The translations under genes and the position numbers were made by a program. A model generated the notes under the pieces. It worked only from the letters and a program-made list of their open reading frames with translations, searched no databases and was not told the origin of the DNA. From assembly GCA_964526325.1 (NCBI GenBank), contig CAZGKM010000007.1:1-58217 (forward strand): DNA of 58,217 bases, given 5' to 3'. Positions 17,097 to 26,093 of the stretch are shown in pieces; position 1 is the first letter of the stretch; the number at the start of each line of letters is the position of its first letter. This stretch comes from JACPHD01 sp964526325. Its GTDB lineage: Bacteria > Patescibacteriota > Patescibacteriia > Patescibacteriales > GWC2-42-12.

Positions 17097-19361
17097 TTAT
17101 TGCACGGAAATTTTTTCAATCATCAGCCGAGCCAATAAATAAGAAATTGTCGATTCGGCGCCCTGGTTGAAATTTATGGAATTTCTGCCTAAACCATCAT
17201 AGCAGCCGCCAGTAGCTTCATCATAAATCATCTGGTTTATATGATTCTTGCCTAAAAACCATTCAAAAGCAATTCTGGCTTCTTTGGCGTAATCTTCTTT
17301 TTTGGTAATTTCATAGGCTTTAACTAAAGCTTCCACGGCCGAAGCGGCATCTTCCGGCTGCTGATCAAAATAAGCTCGTTTACCGTCGCGGAAATACCAG
17401 CCGTCCTGGCCGATCGGAGAAAAGTAATTTTTTTCAAAACTGATAGGAGCTAAAAATTTTAAAGCCGACTCGGCTACTTTTAAATAAGTCTTATCGCCGG
17501 TAACGGCAAAGGCGGATAACAAAGCTTCCGGTAATTTATAATTTGAATAAGTCAGGTAATCCTCAAACCACATCCAGCTCTTGATTTTATTTTTCGGCTT
17601 ATTAATCTGCTGATTATACTTCTTTACTAATTTATTGGACATTTTTTTTAGCTGAGACAAATAAAATTTTCTTTCATTTATGGAATTTAGGCCGGTTAAT
17701 TTCAGATCAAAATCGGAACTAAGCGCATAGGATAGGCCGATAATCGAAAAAGCTAAAGCGCGCGGAGAAATAATTTCATCTAAATTATTGATTGCCTTTT
17801 TAAAAATGGCGTGAGCCTGCCTGACTGTTTTTTCCGGCAAACCTTGGACGGTGAATAAATAGCCTAAAGCCCAAACCGTTCTGCCGAAAGAATCTTCGCT
17901 CTCGGCTTTATCAATGATAGTTTTATAGCGGCTGACGAAATTGTAAAATCGGCCATTACTTCTTTGAACGAACTTTATAAATTTTAAATATTTACCGATT
18001 AAATCCAGGCCGTTTTTATACGGCTTATTTTTAAAAATCATTAAACAAGCTAACATGGCGCGGGAATTATCATCAAGACAATAACCGGAATTAAGATCCG
18101 GCTTAGTGTGGCTGGCGAACTGAATAATGCCGAAATTATCGGTTAAATTTCTGATATGCTCAAGATTGACCGGCGGTAATTTGCCCTTTTCTTTGGGCAA
18201 TATCTTGGCAAACTTATTAAATGTTTGAAAATAGCTTAAGGCAACATTTTGCCAAGTCATATGCCGGGAATATAAATAAGCATTCTTCTTTAATAAATTC
18301 ATCCTTTTTTTATCTTTTAAAAGTTCCGATAAAGCATTCCCAATCTCTTTATAATTTTTAAATTTAACCAGAATGCCTCGTTCGTGATTAATTACGTCTT
18401 TAGCATAGGAATTGGCGGTGCTAACAACCGGGCAGGCGCAAGACAAAGCATAAGATATTGTTCCGCTGACAGCTTGCAAAGAATTCAATGTTGGAGAAAT
18501 ATAAATATCGGTGGCTTTAAGAAACTCAATTAATTCGGATAAATCCAAATATTTATCATAAAATTTAACATATTCTTCAAGCTTAAGTTTAGCGATCAGC
18601 TTAATTAATTTATTCCGATAAACTTCGCCTTCTTGTTTTCTGACTACCGGGTGAGTCGCTCCCAATATTAAATATAAAATATTAGGATATTTTTTTACCA
18701 CTTTAGGCAAAGCTTTAATGGCATATTCAATGCCTTTATCCCTATTCAACATGCCGAAAGTCGATAAAACTATTTTATTGGATAAATTCAACTTATTTTT
18801 CGCTTTGGCTTTTGAAGGAAAAGCCACATGATGCACTCCGTGCGGAATTATAGAAATTTTACTTTTCCTTATGCCGTATTCTTCTTCCAAAATTCTGGCC
18901 GCGCTGTTGGTCATAACTATGAGGCCGTCGGATTTATCGGCTACAATTTGAGTGGTTTTTTTTAATTTATCATCCGGTTTTGGCAAAACCGTATGCAAGG
19001 TGGTAACAATCGGCTTTTTAATTATCTCCATAAAAGGCAATAAATAATTACCCCAATTCCCACCGAAAATGCCATACTCATGCTGAATATTGACTAATTT
19101 TATGCCTGATGATTTATTTATCTCTTTAGCACTTACCAAATAATCTTCCATTTCTTCTTCATTTATCTGCACAACGGCTTTGGCGGGATAATTAAACATA
19201 GCAGTGCTTGAGTCGTTGATGGCTAAAATTCTGCTCTTAACTCCGGGGTTATATTCTTTATCCATAGCATTGGTTAAATCTTGGGAAAAAGTGGCAATAC
19301 CGCACTCCCGCGGCGGAAAAGTGCTTACATACAGAATGCAAGGATAATTTATTTTTTTCAT
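17097..19361 (-). CDS. GT4 glycosyltransferase fused to an alpha/alpha-barrel domain
   Basis: 754 residues. The N-terminal half (about 1-385) is a GT4 glycosyltransferase: P-P-R-E-C-G-I-A-T-F near the start, I-P-H-G-V-H near 177, and a glycine-rich donor site where Y-I-S-P-T...S-G-T-I-S-Y-A-L-S-C-A-C-P-V-V-S-T replaces the usual EX7E acidic pair. The C-terminal half (about 410-750) looks like a six-hairpin glycosidase barrel (D-D-N-S-R-A near 440, W-F-E-D-Y-L-T-Y-S-N-Y near 611, N-Q-G-A-E-S-T near the end). The ATG at 19361 overlaps the upstream TGA in an ATGA, so translation is coupled to the GH130 gene. Confidence 0.85.
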   Translation of the reverse strand: MKKINYPCILYVSTFPPRECGIATFSQDLTNAMDKEYNPGVKSRILAINDSSTAMFNYPAKAVVQINEEEMEDYLVSAKEINKSSGIKLVNIQHEYGIFGGNWGNYLLPFMEIIKKPIVTTLHTVLPKPDDKLKKTTQIVADKSDGLIVMTNSAARILEEEYGIRKSKISIIPHGVHHVAFPSKAKAKNKLNLSNKIVLSTFGMLNRDKGIEYAIKALPKVVKKYPNILYLILGATHPVVRKQEGEVYRNKLIKLIAKLKLEEYVKFYDKYLDLSELIEFLKATDIYISPTLNSLQAVSGTISYALSCACPVVSTANSYAKDVINHERGILVKFKNYKEIGNALSELLKDKKRMNLLKKNAYLYSRHMTWQNVALSYFQTFNKFAKILPKEKGKLPPVNLEHIRNLTDNFGIIQFASHTKPDLNSGYCLDDNSRAMLACLMIFKNKPYKNGLDLIGKYLKFIKFVQRSNGRFYNFVSRYKTIIDKAESEDSFGRTVWALGYLFTVQGLPEKTVRQAHAIFKKAINNLDEIISPRALAFSIIGLSYALSSDFDLKLTGLNSINERKFYLSQLKKMSNKLVKKYNQQINKPKNKIKSWMWFEDYLTYSNYKLPEALLSAFAVTGDKTYLKVAESALKFLAPISFEKNYFSPIGQDGWYFRDGKRAYFDQQPEDAASAVEALVKAYEITKKEDYAKEARIAFEWFLGKNHINQMIYDEATGGCYDGLGRNSINFNQGAESTISYLLARLMIEKISVQ

Positions 19362-20320
19362 ATATTTGATAAGTTGAGTAAATCTTCTATCCCAGCGATT
19401 GCTTGGCAAATTATTGAATCTCCGGCGCCGTAATAAATTCTTAATAATTTTTCTCTTAGCGCCGCGCCGCAGCAAAATATTACTTTTGGCTTATTGTTAT
19501 GGGCAATATCAATAATTCCGGTTAATTCATATTTGGCCGTTGGGGCAAAAATTGGTCGGCTGGTACGAAAAATTATCCGAGCGGGCTGATTTAAATCAAG
19601 TAATATTAAGCCTAGGCGATATGTCATGGTTTCATCAATTCCGTGATATAACACCAGCCAGCCTTGGCTGGTTTTTATCGGCGGCGGGCCCATTTCGAGG
19701 TGCTCGGAGTCAAAAAAACCTTTTCTGGGCATTAGCAATGGCTGATTTGAAGCTTCCCAGCTTATACCGTCTTTTGATTTTGCCAGCCAAAGATTCGAAT
19801 CGCCGAAAAGCATCCAGTAATACCCGCCGATTGCTTCGCTAAATATCCCCCCGGCCTTTGACCACTGCGTCCTGACCGGAAATTTATTTCTGGCTTCATC
19901 CCATTTAACTAAAAATCCGCCGGCCTTTATGAAATTCCAATCTTTTATCATTACTCCCTGTTTTCGCCAATTTTTTAAATCCGAGGAAATGGCCGAACAC
20001 AATCTGGCGCAATCGCCATCGTAAGCGGTATAGGTTAAATAAAATTTATCAGCCGTTAAGCTAATTCTCGGATCCTCAATGCCTTTAGTTTCCAAGCTCC
20101 CTTGCGGCCTAAGCAATGGTTCGGCCTTTGCGGTAAAATTTTCACCGTCGTTAGAGACGGCATAACCTATGCTGGAAATTCCATCTTTACCAACCGCCCG
20201 ATAAAACAAATGATATTTTCCGTTATTAAAGATGCAGCCAGGATTATAAACTTTTTTCGACTCCCAATCGTGCGCCAGATTAGGCCTGACAATCGGATTT
20301 TTCCTTGAACGAATAAACAT
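19358..20320 (-). CDS. GH130-family glycoside phosphorylase/hydrolase
   Basis: 320 residues, five-bladed propeller family acting on beta-mannosides (mannosylglucose or mannooligosaccharide phosphorolysis in known members). Motifs: P-G-C-I-F-N-N-G-K-Y-H-L-F-Y-R-A near residue 26, G-I-E-D-P-R-I (general acid Asp) near 80, and G-P-P-P-I-K-T-S-Q-G-W-L-V-L-Y-H-G near 212. It lies 4 nt from the other GH130 gene and overlaps the GT4 fusion by 4 nt. Subfamily and phosphate residues would need an alignment. Confidence 0.9.
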   Translation of the reverse strand: MFIRSRKNPIVRPNLAHDWESKKVYNPGCIFNNGKYHLFYRAVGKDGISSIGYAVSNDGENFTAKAEPLLRPQGSLETKGIEDPRISLTADKFYLTYTAYDGDCARLCSAISSDLKNWRKQGVMIKDWNFIKAGGFLVKWDEARNKFPVRTQWSKAGGIFSEAIGGYYWMLFGDSNLWLAKSKDGISWEASNQPLLMPRKGFFDSEHLEMGPPPIKTSQGWLVLYHGIDETMTYRLGLILLDLNQPARIIFRTSRPIFAPTAKYELTGIIDIAHNNKPKVIFCCGAALREKLLRIYYGAGDSIICQAIAGIEDLLNLSNI

Positions 20321-20324
20321 TGGA

Positions 20325-21350
20325 TTAAATTTTATTCTTCAACAGCTCTTTAAGTAAATCATTCAAGCCAACGCTAATCACGGCGATGCGCGAATCGGCC
20401 GCGCCATAATATATATATAAACGATTCTTGAATATACTCGTGCCGGTTGGAAAAACTACCTGGTCGACATGTCCGTGAATTTCATAATCTTCTTCCGGCG
20501 AAAACAAAGGATATGGCAAGCGAGCGATAAGTTTTTTAGGATGATTCAAGCTGAACAGTGCGGCGCCGGCGCGATATATCCGGCGCTTGTTTGATTCTTC
20601 GGTGCCATGATAAATCATCAGCCAGCCGCGCTTGGTTTTAATCGGCGGCGCGCCGCCGCCGACATGGCGGGCTTCAAAACCTTGCGCGCCTTCCAGCATA
20701 ACATATTTTGAAAGATTCATTAAATAATCCAGCCAAAAATATTCGTCTTTTAACTGATCAAAATTTTTAAAATACACCAATTGCATATCCGGCAAGATCC
20801 GATGCACTAAAACAAAATTATCGTTGATTTTCTCCGGAAATAAAAACCCGTCTTTATTCCAAACTTTAATATTTTTTCCGCCGTAATTTTTATAAAAAGA
20901 TTCAAAGAAATAATAGTCGTCTTTTAGCTTGGAATACTTAAAAAGCTTACTGGCCTTACTGTAGGAAATATTCGGGCTGATTATGCCGCCTCTTTTTAAT
21001 TTAAACAGATCTTTACCGGAAGCATAAGCGATTAAAGCATTCTGGCCGTCATGTACTACATAGGTTAAATATAAAGTATTACCTATTTTAACTATCCTTG
21101 GATCTTCAATCCCTTTTTTTTCATAATTATACTTTGGCGCCATAAACGGCCGGCGCCATCTTTCCACTACCTTAGTAGGGCCGTTTAGCCTGGCGTAGCC
21201 CAGGCAAGAAATAAAATTTTTATCCAACGCCCGATAAATTAAATGAACCGTCCGCCCGTCTTGGTATATGGCCGGATTTAAAACCGATCTATTTTCAAAA
21301 CTATTATTGGTTGGCTTTAAAATTACCCCTTCCCGCTTTATTTTTATCAT
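20325..21350 (-). CDS. GH130-family glycoside phosphorylase/hydrolase (second copy)
   Basis: 341 residues, same family as its neighbour but clearly divergent. N-P-A-I-Y-Q-D-G-R-T-V-H-L-I-Y-R-A near residue 25, G-I-E-D-P-R-I near 80, G-G-A-P-P-I-K-T-K-R-G-W-L-M-I-Y-H-G near 232, then H-V-D-Q-V-V-F-P-T-G near 293. First sugar gene of the operon, 24 bp downstream of valS, so probably transcribed with it. Two GH130 enzymes next to each other may act on different linkages or ends of one glycan. Confidence 0.9.
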   Translation of the reverse strand: MIKIKREGVILKPTNNSFENRSVLNPAIYQDGRTVHLIYRALDKNFISCLGYARLNGPTKVVERWRRPFMAPKYNYEKKGIEDPRIVKIGNTLYLTYVVHDGQNALIAYASGKDLFKLKRGGIISPNISYSKASKLFKYSKLKDDYYFFESFYKNYGGKNIKVWNKDGFLFPEKINDNFVLVHRILPDMQLVYFKNFDQLKDEYFWLDYLMNLSKYVMLEGAQGFEARHVGGGAPPIKTKRGWLMIYHGTEESNKRRIYRAGAALFSLNHPKKLIARLPYPLFSPEEDYEIHGHVDQVVFPTGTSIFKNRLYIYYGAADSRIAVISVGLNDLLKELLKNKI

Positions 21351-21374
21351 ACGCTTATATATGATTATATTAAT

Positions 21375-24017
21375 TTATTCTCTGCTCTTTAAACTTTTTA
21401 ATTCCGCCCGCCATCCTTTTAATTTTTGCTTTTCTTTTTTCACGATTTCGGCCGGCGCCTTATCGATAAATTCTTGGTTGGCCAGCCGACTTTCAACCGA
21501 GGCGATTATTTTTTCTAAATTAATAATTTCTTTTTCAACTCTGGCCTTTTCTTTAATTTCATCAATCGCGCCCAATAGATAAATTTCGACTCCGCTGACA
21601 GCCGTGTAAATAGCCTTGGACAATTTTTCCCCTGTTTCTTTAATTTTAAGCCCGCTGATTCCCGTGCGCAAATTTATCAGTAAAACTTCCTGGGCTCTGA
21701 ATAATTCCATTTTATCTCCGGCATAAATAACCGCTTCTACTTTTCTGGCCGGTTCAACATTATTTTCCGCCCGCGCATTGCGTATGGCCACAATTACGTT
21801 TTTTATTGCTTCAAAATTATTTTCCGCCCCCGACGAAATTTTCTCCGGCCATTTTTGAATCATTAATAAATCATCTTCTCCTATTTCTTGCCAAACTACC
21901 TCTGTGATAAAAGGGGTAAAAGGATGCCATAATATCAATAAATTTTTTAAAATATAATATAAAACTTTTCCTTTTTGCTCACTCTTCTCAAATTTATTTA
22001 CTTCCAAATACCAATCCGCTAAATCATTCCACGTAAATCCTCTCAATTTCTCTCCAGCCGATGAAAAATTATAATTATTTAAATCGTCTGTCACTTCCTT
22101 AATTAAAATTTGCAGCTTTTTCAATATCCAATTTTCGGCCATTGTTAATTTGCCGGCATTAAAATTAATTTCCCCTTTTTTAATGTTCGGTAAAATATAC
22201 CTGGCTATATTCCATAACTTATTGGTAAAATTCCTGTAACCGGCGATTTTTTCTTCGCTTAAATTCATGTCATTGCCGGGCGTAGTGCCGATAATTAAAG
22301 CCAGCCGGATTGCGTCCGTGCCGTATTTTTTACAAACATCCAAAGGATCAATCACGTTGCCTAAAGACTTGCTCATTTTTCTGCCTTTTTCATCGCGTAC
22401 TAAGCCATGAAGGTAAATATCTTTAAACGGGATATCACCAATCGCGTAAGTCGTCATGATTATCATGCGCGCCACCCAGAAAAATAAAATATCATAACCG
22501 GTTTCTAAAACAGCGGTCGGATGATAAGTTTTAAAATCATTATTTTCTATTTCAATTTTCCCGTTTTTAATTTTTATTTCTTCCGGCGAACCGGCTAATG
22601 TTGAAAACGTCCATAGCCCGGAAGAAAACCAAGTGTCTAAAGTATCTTCGTCCTGAATCCAGCCTTTATCTTGCGGCGCTTCTACGCCGACATAAATTTC
22701 GCTTTCGCGATACCACACCGGCACCCGGTGGCCGAACCAAATCTGGCGCGAGATGCACCAATCGCGCAAATTATCCATCCAATTAAAATATTGTTTTTCA
22801 AATCTCTCGGGCGTTATATTGATTTTTTCCCTTCCGAATATGCCGGTTTTTAACGCGTCAACGGATAATTCTTTAATTGATTTATTATATTTGGAAATTT
22901 TTTTATTAACGTTGATAAACCATTGCAAGCTGGGCAGAGGTTCAATTTGAGCGCCGCAACGATAGCAAACAGCGATATTATGGCTATAATCATCTTCAAT
23001 GTGGTCGATTAATCCCATTTTTGCCATATCGTCGACAATAGCCGCCCTAGCCTCTTTGGTGGTTAAACCGGCATATTTACCGGTATTGGCCATCATTCGC
23101 CCCTGCTCGTTTATTACTTGCTTCATGGCAATCTTGTGCCTTTGCGCAATTTCGTAATCCGTAAAATCATGCGCCGGAGTAACTTTAATAGCGCCTGAAC
23201 CGAACTCCTGATCAACCGCCTTATCAGCCACTACGGTAATTTCAAACTCGCCTAAAACCCCGGGAATCATATATTTTTTTCCGACCATATCTTTATAGCG
23301 CTTGTCTCCGGGATAAACGGCCACAGCCGTATCGCCCAATTTAGTTTCCGGGCGTGTTGTTGCTAAAACAAAAGGTCCGTATTTCAGCCAATACAATTTA
23401 CTTTTTTCTTCTTTATACTCAACTTCATCGTCGGATAAAGTTGACTGGCAGTTTGGACACCAATTAATAACCCGCTGTCCCCGGTAAATCAAGCCATCGT
23501 CATACATTAATTTGAAAACCGAACGTACGGCTCGGTTTCTGGTATCATCCAAAGTATAAGCTTCGCGCGACCAATCGCAAGAACAGCCCATTTTCTTTAC
23601 CTGATTAACTATTGTGTCATGAGATTCCTTGGCAAATTCATTTACTTTTTTTAAAAATTTTCCCCTGCCCAGCTTATGCCTGTCTGAACCCTGAGTTTTT
23701 AATATTTTTTCCACTTTGGTTTGAGTGGCGATTGCCGCATGATCGGTGCCCGGAAGCCATAAGGCTTTTTTGCCTTGCAGGCGGTTAAAGCGCATTAAAA
23801 TATCCTGAAGCACCAGCATAACCGCATGGCCGATATGTAAAGTCCCGGTGACATTCGGCGGCGGCATAACGATTGAATATCCCGGTGCATTTTTTTTAGC
23901 AATACCGCTTTTAACGCATTGGTCGGGATTAAAAAAGCCCGACTTCTCCCATTTGGCGTAAATCTCATCTTCATGATCGGCCGGATTGTATATTTTTGAC
24001 AATTCTTTGTCGAGCAT
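21375..24017 (-). CDS. valS: Valyl-tRNA synthetase
   Basis: 880 residues. HIGH motif L-H-I-G-H near residue 60, editing (CP1) domain with T-T-R-P-E-T near 219, KMSKS G-R-K-M-S-K-S-L-G-N near 550, an anticodon-binding domain, and the C-terminal coiled coil (about 805-875) typical of ValS. A lysine/asparagine-rich insert (about residues 483-500) precedes Y-H-P-T-A-V-L. First gene of the minus-strand run leading into the GH130/GT operon. Confidence 0.98.
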   Translation of the reverse strand: MLDKELSKIYNPADHEDEIYAKWEKSGFFNPDQCVKSGIAKKNAPGYSIVMPPPNVTGTLHIGHAVMLVLQDILMRFNRLQGKKALWLPGTDHAAIATQTKVEKILKTQGSDRHKLGRGKFLKKVNEFAKESHDTIVNQVKKMGCSCDWSREAYTLDDTRNRAVRSVFKLMYDDGLIYRGQRVINWCPNCQSTLSDDEVEYKEEKSKLYWLKYGPFVLATTRPETKLGDTAVAVYPGDKRYKDMVGKKYMIPGVLGEFEITVVADKAVDQEFGSGAIKVTPAHDFTDYEIAQRHKIAMKQVINEQGRMMANTGKYAGLTTKEARAAIVDDMAKMGLIDHIEDDYSHNIAVCYRCGAQIEPLPSLQWFINVNKKISKYNKSIKELSVDALKTGIFGREKINITPERFEKQYFNWMDNLRDWCISRQIWFGHRVPVWYRESEIYVGVEAPQDKGWIQDEDTLDTWFSSGLWTFSTLAGSPEEIKIKNGKIEIENNDFKTYHPTAVLETGYDILFFWVARMIIMTTYAIGDIPFKDIYLHGLVRDEKGRKMSKSLGNVIDPLDVCKKYGTDAIRLALIIGTTPGNDMNLSEEKIAGYRNFTNKLWNIARYILPNIKKGEINFNAGKLTMAENWILKKLQILIKEVTDDLNNYNFSSAGEKLRGFTWNDLADWYLEVNKFEKSEQKGKVLYYILKNLLILWHPFTPFITEVVWQEIGEDDLLMIQKWPEKISSGAENNFEAIKNVIVAIRNARAENNVEPARKVEAVIYAGDKMELFRAQEVLLINLRTGISGLKIKETGEKLSKAIYTAVSGVEIYLLGAIDEIKEKARVEKEIINLEKIIASVESRLANQEFIDKAPAEIVKKEKQKLKGWRAELKSLKSRE

Positions 24018-24392
24018 ATTTTATTTATACGGCGATAAACAAAGGCTTAAATTGTTCTTTTTTTGAAGTGAGGACTGTTTAAGCGAAGCGAGTTCCCTGC
24101 CCGCAATGCCAGCGAGCTAGCTTGCTTGGCGGGCGCAGCGCAACGAAAAAAAATAACAATTTAAGCCTTTGCGCAATATACTATATTTTTCAGCTTTTTA
24201 TATCTTAAGATTAACAGAATTGCCCTTATTTTGCAAGAAAAATAACCATTTCAATAAAAGAAAAAAACGATTAATCTCCTGCTTCGTCTTTTAAAAAAGC
24301 TCTTGACACCTTTATTTTTTTAAGATATATTAATAAACTAGTTAATTAAACCCCGATGCTAAAACGCCGAGTTTGGCGTTGGCATTAACCTC
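24018..24392. other. Divergent intergenic region with a long inverted repeat
   Basis: 375 bp between valS (-) and the DHH gene (+). Perfect 17 bp arms caaaggcttaaattgtt (24040-24056) and aacaatttaagcctttg (24155-24171) enclose a GC-richer core with its own imperfect hairpin (gcccgc..gccagc / gcttggcgggc). Further on is a promoter (24303-24331) and a small aacgcc/ggcgtt hairpin at about 24369-24386 in the DHH leader. No gene is seen. Confidence 0.8.
24303..24331 (+). promoter_or_regulatory. Promoter of the DHH-like gene
   Basis: TTGACA (24303-24308), 17 nt spacer, TATATT (24326-24331). Predicted leader of about 55 nt holding a 6 bp hairpin (aacgcc gagttt ggcgtt). Confidence 0.8.
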
Positions 24393-25589
24393 ATGCCATT
24401 AAATAAAGAAAAACCAAACATGTTAACCCAGGAACAGCAAATTTTTGAACAAATTAAAAAAGCTTCCAATATTTTAATAACTTTTAAAAAAACTTGGAAT
24501 GGCGATTCCGTAGCTTCGGCTTTGGCTCTTTTTCTATTTTTAAAAAAAATGGATAAAAACGTCGATGTTGTGGCGGAAAAATTCAGCCTGGATAAACTCT
24601 ATTCTTTTTTACCCGGCTATGCCGAGATAAATCACGAACTCGACAACTTGCGTAAATTCATTATTTCCCTGGATATTACCAATACTAAAGTCTCGCAGAT
24701 TAAATATAAGCAAGAAGAAAATCAGCTGAATTTTATTATCTCGCCAAAAGACGGTTTTTTCAGCTCCTCGGATATTACATCAGGCGCCAGCGGCTTTAAA
24801 TATGATTTGATTATCGCGGTCGACACGCCGGACCTAGAATCTTTGGGCCGGATCTACGATAATGATACTGAATTTTTTTATCAAACTCCGATCATCAATA
24901 TTGACCATAATTCAACCAACGAAGGCTTTGGCCAAATTAATTTTATTGAACTGACTGCGGTTTCGACTTCGGAAATCGTCTTTTCTTTATTTGAAAGTTT
25001 TGGCCGCGATCTGATGGATGAAGATATAGCAACCTGCCTTTTAACCGGTATGATTGCTGAGACTAAAAGCTTTAAAACCAACAATGTAACCCCGCGCGCG
25101 CTTCTTACCGCTTCTCAACTAATGTCCTTAGGCGCGCGCCGCGAAGAAATAGTCAATTATCTTTACCGCTCAAAAAGCATAAATGTCTTAAAGCTCTGGG
25201 GTCGGGTTTTAGCCAGACTATCCAGCAGCCTAGACAATAAATTAGTCTGGTCAACTTTATCCTCGTCCGACTTTTCCAAAACCAACTCTGCGGAAAAAGA
25301 TTTGACCGACGTAATAGACGAGCTAATAGTAAGCATTCCGCAAGCAAAAATTATTGCCATTATTTATGAAAATAAAATCATCAGCGAAGAGCCTGCGGAT
25401 GAACCGGTCGAAAAAACTAATTTATTGCTATATAGTATAAAAAATATTGATTCGCTAAATCTAATAAAAGAATTTAACCCGATCGGCACAAAAACTCTCG
25501 CGCGCGCCATTGTTAATTTACCAATCATTGAAGCGGAAAAAACCATTATTAATGCGATTCAGGACAAACTGAATAAATTGCCCTTATAA
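24393..25589 (+). CDS. DHH-family phosphoesterase-like protein (NrnA-type), motif I degenerate
   Basis: 398 residues. The two-domain DHH/DHHA1 arrangement of nanoRNase/pAp phosphatases is visible: A-V-D-T-P-D near residue 138, N-I-D-H-N-S-T-N near 169, and a C-terminal DHHA1-like half. The usual first motif H-x-N-P-D-G-D is K-K-T-W-N-G-D-S here, losing the His and first Asp, and the DHH triad reads D-H-N. Activity on nanoRNA is therefore uncertain; it may be altered or non-catalytic. The ATG at 24393 has no Shine-Dalgarno site; Met-10 (24420) is an alternative start. Confidence 0.75.
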   Translation: MPLNKEKPNMLTQEQQIFEQIKKASNILITFKKTWNGDSVASALALFLFLKKMDKNVDVVAEKFSLDKLYSFLPGYAEINHELDNLRKFIISLDITNTKVSQIKYKQEENQLNFIISPKDGFFSSSDITSGASGFKYDLIIAVDTPDLESLGRIYDNDTEFFYQTPIINIDHNSTNEGFGQINFIELTAVSTSEIVFSLFESFGRDLMDEDIATCLLTGMIAETKSFKTNNVTPRALLTASQLMSLGARREEIVNYLYRSKSINVLKLWGRVLARLSSSLDNKLVWSTLSSSDFSKTNSAEKDLTDVIDELIVSIPQAKIIAIIYENKIISEEPADEPVEKTNLLLYSIKNIDSLNLIKEFNPIGTKTLARAIVNLPIIEAEKTIINAIQDKLNKLPL

Positions 25590-25728
25590 GACTTCTTTAA
25601 ATTCGTACAACTTGCCGACAGCTTTAAATTACATGCCGTGATTAATTTTTTACTGCCAATTTTTTAAAAACCCTGTATTTAACGGGGTAAGCTTGAAAAA
25701 AACCAAACTTAGTGTTAAATTGATAAAA

Positions 25729-25753
25729 AGGATTAACTCCTTTTTTTCTTTTA
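25729..25753 (+). terminator. Rho-independent terminator candidate
   Basis: aaaagga, loop ttaac, tccttttttt. A short hairpin with a T-run between the DHH gene and tRNA-Ile. The rest of 25590-25760 shows no gene. Confidence 0.5.
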
Positions 25754-25759
25754 GCTTAG

Positions 25760-25833
25760 GGGCGTGTAGCTCAGTTGGTTAGAGCACGGCTCTTATAAAG
25801 CCGGGGTCGATGGTTCAAGTCCATCCACGCCCA
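25760..25833 (+). tRNA. tRNA-Ile(UAU)
   Basis: Full cloverleaf: acceptor gggcgtg/cacgccc, D-stem gctc/gagc, anticodon stem cggct/agccg with loop cttataa (anticodon UAU), T-stem gatgg/ccatc with loop ttcaagt. Discriminator A; CCA is not fully encoded (accttt follows). UAU reads AUA without lysidine modification, rarer in bacteria than tRNA-Ile2(CAU). Its 3' part is repeated after the N run. Confidence 0.93.
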
Positions 25834-25849
25834 CCTTTCAAATAAATTT

Positions 25850-25949
25850 NNNNNNNNNNNNNNNNNNNNNNNNNNNNNNNNNNNNNNNNNNNNNNNNNNN
25901 NNNNNNNNNNNNNNNNNNNNNNNNNNNNNNNNNNNNNNNNNNNNNNNNN
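25850..25949. other. Assembly gap (100 N)
   Basis: Exactly 100 N, a standard unknown-length scaffold gap. The 55 bases before it (25795-25849) are identical to the 55 bases after it (25950-26004). Confidence 0.98.
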
Positions 25950-26004
25950 ATAAAGCCGGGGTCGATGGTTCAAGTCCATCCACGCCCACCTTTCAAATAA
26001 ATTT
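25950..26004 (+). repeat. 55 bp duplicate of the tRNA-Ile 3' part
   Basis: Identical to 25795-25849: anticodon-loop end, T arm, acceptor and 16 bp downstream. Either a contig-end overlap that should be merged, or the tail of a second tandem tRNA-Ile copy whose 5' part falls in the gap. Confidence 0.9.
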
Positions 26005-26016
26005 TAAATTAATGAT

Positions 26017-26090
26017 GGGTTTATAGCTCAGTTGGTTAGAGCGCGTCGTTGACATCGACGAGGTCAGAGGTTCAAGTCCTCTTAAACCCA
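26017..26090 (+). tRNA. tRNA-Val(GAC)
   Basis: Acceptor gggttta/taaaccc, D-stem gctc/gagc, anticodon stem cgtcg/cgacg with loop ttgacat (anticodon GAC), T-stem agagg/cctct with loop ttcaagt, discriminator A. CCA not encoded. It lies about 12 bp after the repeated tail of tRNA-Ile. Confidence 0.93.
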
Positions 26091-26093
26091 CTA

